Shown here piece after piece: positions 62,584 to 64,000 of a DNA stretch of 64,000 bases (position 1 is its first letter; every line of letters begins with the position of its first letter). A program made the translations under genes and the position numbers. The notes beneath the pieces are model-generated. The model was not told the DNA's origin. It saw nothing but the letters and a program-made list of their open reading frames with translations, and ran no database searches. The DNA comes from Dolomedes plantarius (Eukaryota; Arthropoda; Arachnida; Araneae; Dolomedidae): NCBI GenBank assembly GCA_907164885.2, contig OU015500.1:48350646-48414645 (forward strand), read 5' to 3'.

Positions 62584-62700
62584 CCCTCAATGGCCGTTCT
62601 TAAAAAGGAGGTAAGAAATTTCACGTTCTAAAGAGGGAATCGGAAAAATGGATTCCGTAGGCTAAAGGTAAAATTAGTATAGCTATAAAACACCGACAAT

Positions 62701-64000
62701 ATATAATGATAATGACTAGAGGCTGTCAATATAGTTTTCTAAATTAAAATCTAATCACTTCTCAAAATTTTATAAATTTTTCAGAAAAGTAAATCAATTA
62801 TTTATTACATCGGGGAGATCCAAGATAATTTAACTGCAGCCATTGGAGTTCACTCTCGATTCATTTCTTGCTGGAACGTAATAAATTAATTGGATTACTT
62901 TCCACAAGGAGCTTAGTTTTGTAGATTACAGCATTCCCATGCCATTTATCAGAATGAAAGTGCCGAAACGAGACAATTCTTCAGCCTTCATTACCGTTAT
63001 TTTCTCCAATCCGAAAGAATTTTTTTCTTTTATGAACAAACATTTAGAGGAATCTTATCATTAAATCAAGTTGTTTAAATTTATTAGAATGATAATTGAT
63101 ATTTAGATTTATCTCTCGTGATAGTGGGATAAAAGAAATAATTTTAGATAAGTCACCCTGAAATAATCTTACTTACGCACTAAAATTAATTAAAAGCGGT
63201 GTTAAATTGCCGAACTAATTATTTACCATGTAATATTTTTCTGAGTAATTAGTTATTCATTATCCGACAGTTTTTTGAAATTTTGCCATTTTATTTTAAA
63301 GATTTAATTTCGGATCCTAGCTTTTTTGTGAGCTTTGTAGTCTCAGAGAGTCTCGTGATTATGCTGCCATTATTTGTTGAAATAAAGTTTTATGTATTAA
63401 CCTTGAATTTCTATCTAGCTAATAAAATTTCTGTTCTTTTTTATCATTGCCCTACTTCTTTTCATCGAAGATCCTGTTTTTGCTCTCATATAAATAACCA
63501 CTTTTAGTAGCTACAGTAAGACTGAATTTCCTTGATGGCAAGCAGATCTCTGATTACGCACATTCTATTATTCTATGAGCAGGGGTGTCACATATGATGC
63601 TCTAAAATCACTAGATAATATGTTCCATTCTTCATTCAGCTGTTGACACACAGAAGACAGAATAAAAGATGTCTTCAACGTGTCGTGAACGTATATTACG
63701 GGCCTCTTTAATTTCTGGTTTGCACACGAGTTTTCTTTGCTTGAACAACTTTAATTCTGCATTAAGAAAATAATCCTTAGCTTCTAGACGTGAGTTTAAG
63801 AAATGTTTTAAGTAGCCAAAAGTCATTATTTTCTTCAACTCGTTGTTGAGTAACTTCAAGATTCTTTCAGGCAGATGCTTTTGATCAGCATCCACGCATC
63901 TTGGTTAAACCATCTTTTCCTTTATGACACTATATAAACAATCTGGAACCAGTCAAACAGTAGAAGGTGGGTAAGTGAATTTGTCCAGAATTAGTCTCAG
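62701..64000. other. Spacer to the window end
   Basis: No gene recognised. The 87-codon minus ORF at 63632-63895 is of mixed composition (Lys/Leu-rich) and without a domain I know. Confidence 0.35.

Larger units (their letters stand above)
61780..62700. mobile_element. Second, diverged copy of the hAT family at 4555-6370, inverted and with a different insert
   Basis: Left arm: GTGGGATAGCATGTA...CCAAGAGTGAATATATA (61763-61810) matches the complement of 6144-6190. Right arm: GGCCGTTCTTA...GGGAATCGGAAAAATGG (62590-62652) matches the complement of 4785-4838. Both arms face a (TA)n core as in the first copy. Here the core (61803-61877 and 62395-62581) is interrupted by about 515 bp of other sequence (61878-62394). 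The outer ends are not preserved. Confidence 0.65.

Overview
This window is a stretch of AT-rich animal nuclear DNA made almost entirely of transposable elements, simple repeats and unannotatable spacer. I recognise no host protein-coding gene, rRNA or genuine tRNA gene. The mixture fits an arthropod, most likely a chelicerate such as a spider: many Tc1/mariner families, pogo/Tigger, hAT, PIF/Harbinger, Helitron, LINE and Ty3/gypsy relics, tRNA-derived SINEs and very long (TA)n tracts. The spider assignment is inference from general familiarity with such repeat communities; the sequence does not prove it.

Layout. 1-3260: the 3' end of a gypsy-type pol, a pogo/Tigger-like relic (567-1277), and a Tc1/IS630-type relic with long terminal inverted repeats (1818-3238) sitting between two (TA)n tracts. 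4547-6378: a non-autonomous hAT element with an 8-bp target duplication, carrying a (TA)n core in which a Tc1 copy sits. 9831-18534: a 145-bp tandem duplication whose second copy received a gypsy-like LTR retrotransposon (10067-18475, minus strand). Its gag is in turn split by a second LTR element (12949-16554, plus strand) that encodes only a Gag-like protein. 22104-23656: an internally deleted pogo-like element. 25990-27582: a Tc1-like relic with two-tier (IR/DR-like) inverted repeats. 28455-34550: a SINE, Helitron relics, a Tc1 relic (31288-32698) and a small non-autonomous Helitron (33757-34550). 37128-37975: a 139-bp tandem array. 37990-43757: SINEs and LINE tails. 44538-46910: a Tigger relic invaded by a near-intact DD41D mariner-type element (45399-46700). 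46936-47639: a short hAT element. 47956-48545: another IS630-type relic.

The most complete system is a PIF/Harbinger DNA transposon at 49890-56024. It has 74-bp perfect inverted repeats, a 3-bp TAA target duplication and two convergent spliced genes: a DDE transposase (three exons, plus strand) and a MADF-BESS DNA-binding partner (three exons, minus strand). Both frames join without a break across canonical GT-AG introns. This is the best candidate for a recently active element here.

The remainder (56040-64000) holds an RTE-like LINE tail, a SINE, a Tc1 relic and a second, diverged copy of the hAT family found at 4555-6370.

Two themes recur. First, elements are nested inside elements, and target duplications let the order of events be read. 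Second, several Tc1/mariner copies abut or lie between (TA)n microsatellites, so these tracts behave as landing pads. All coordinates and translations were read by eye; family assignments rest on motifs and have not been checked by database search.
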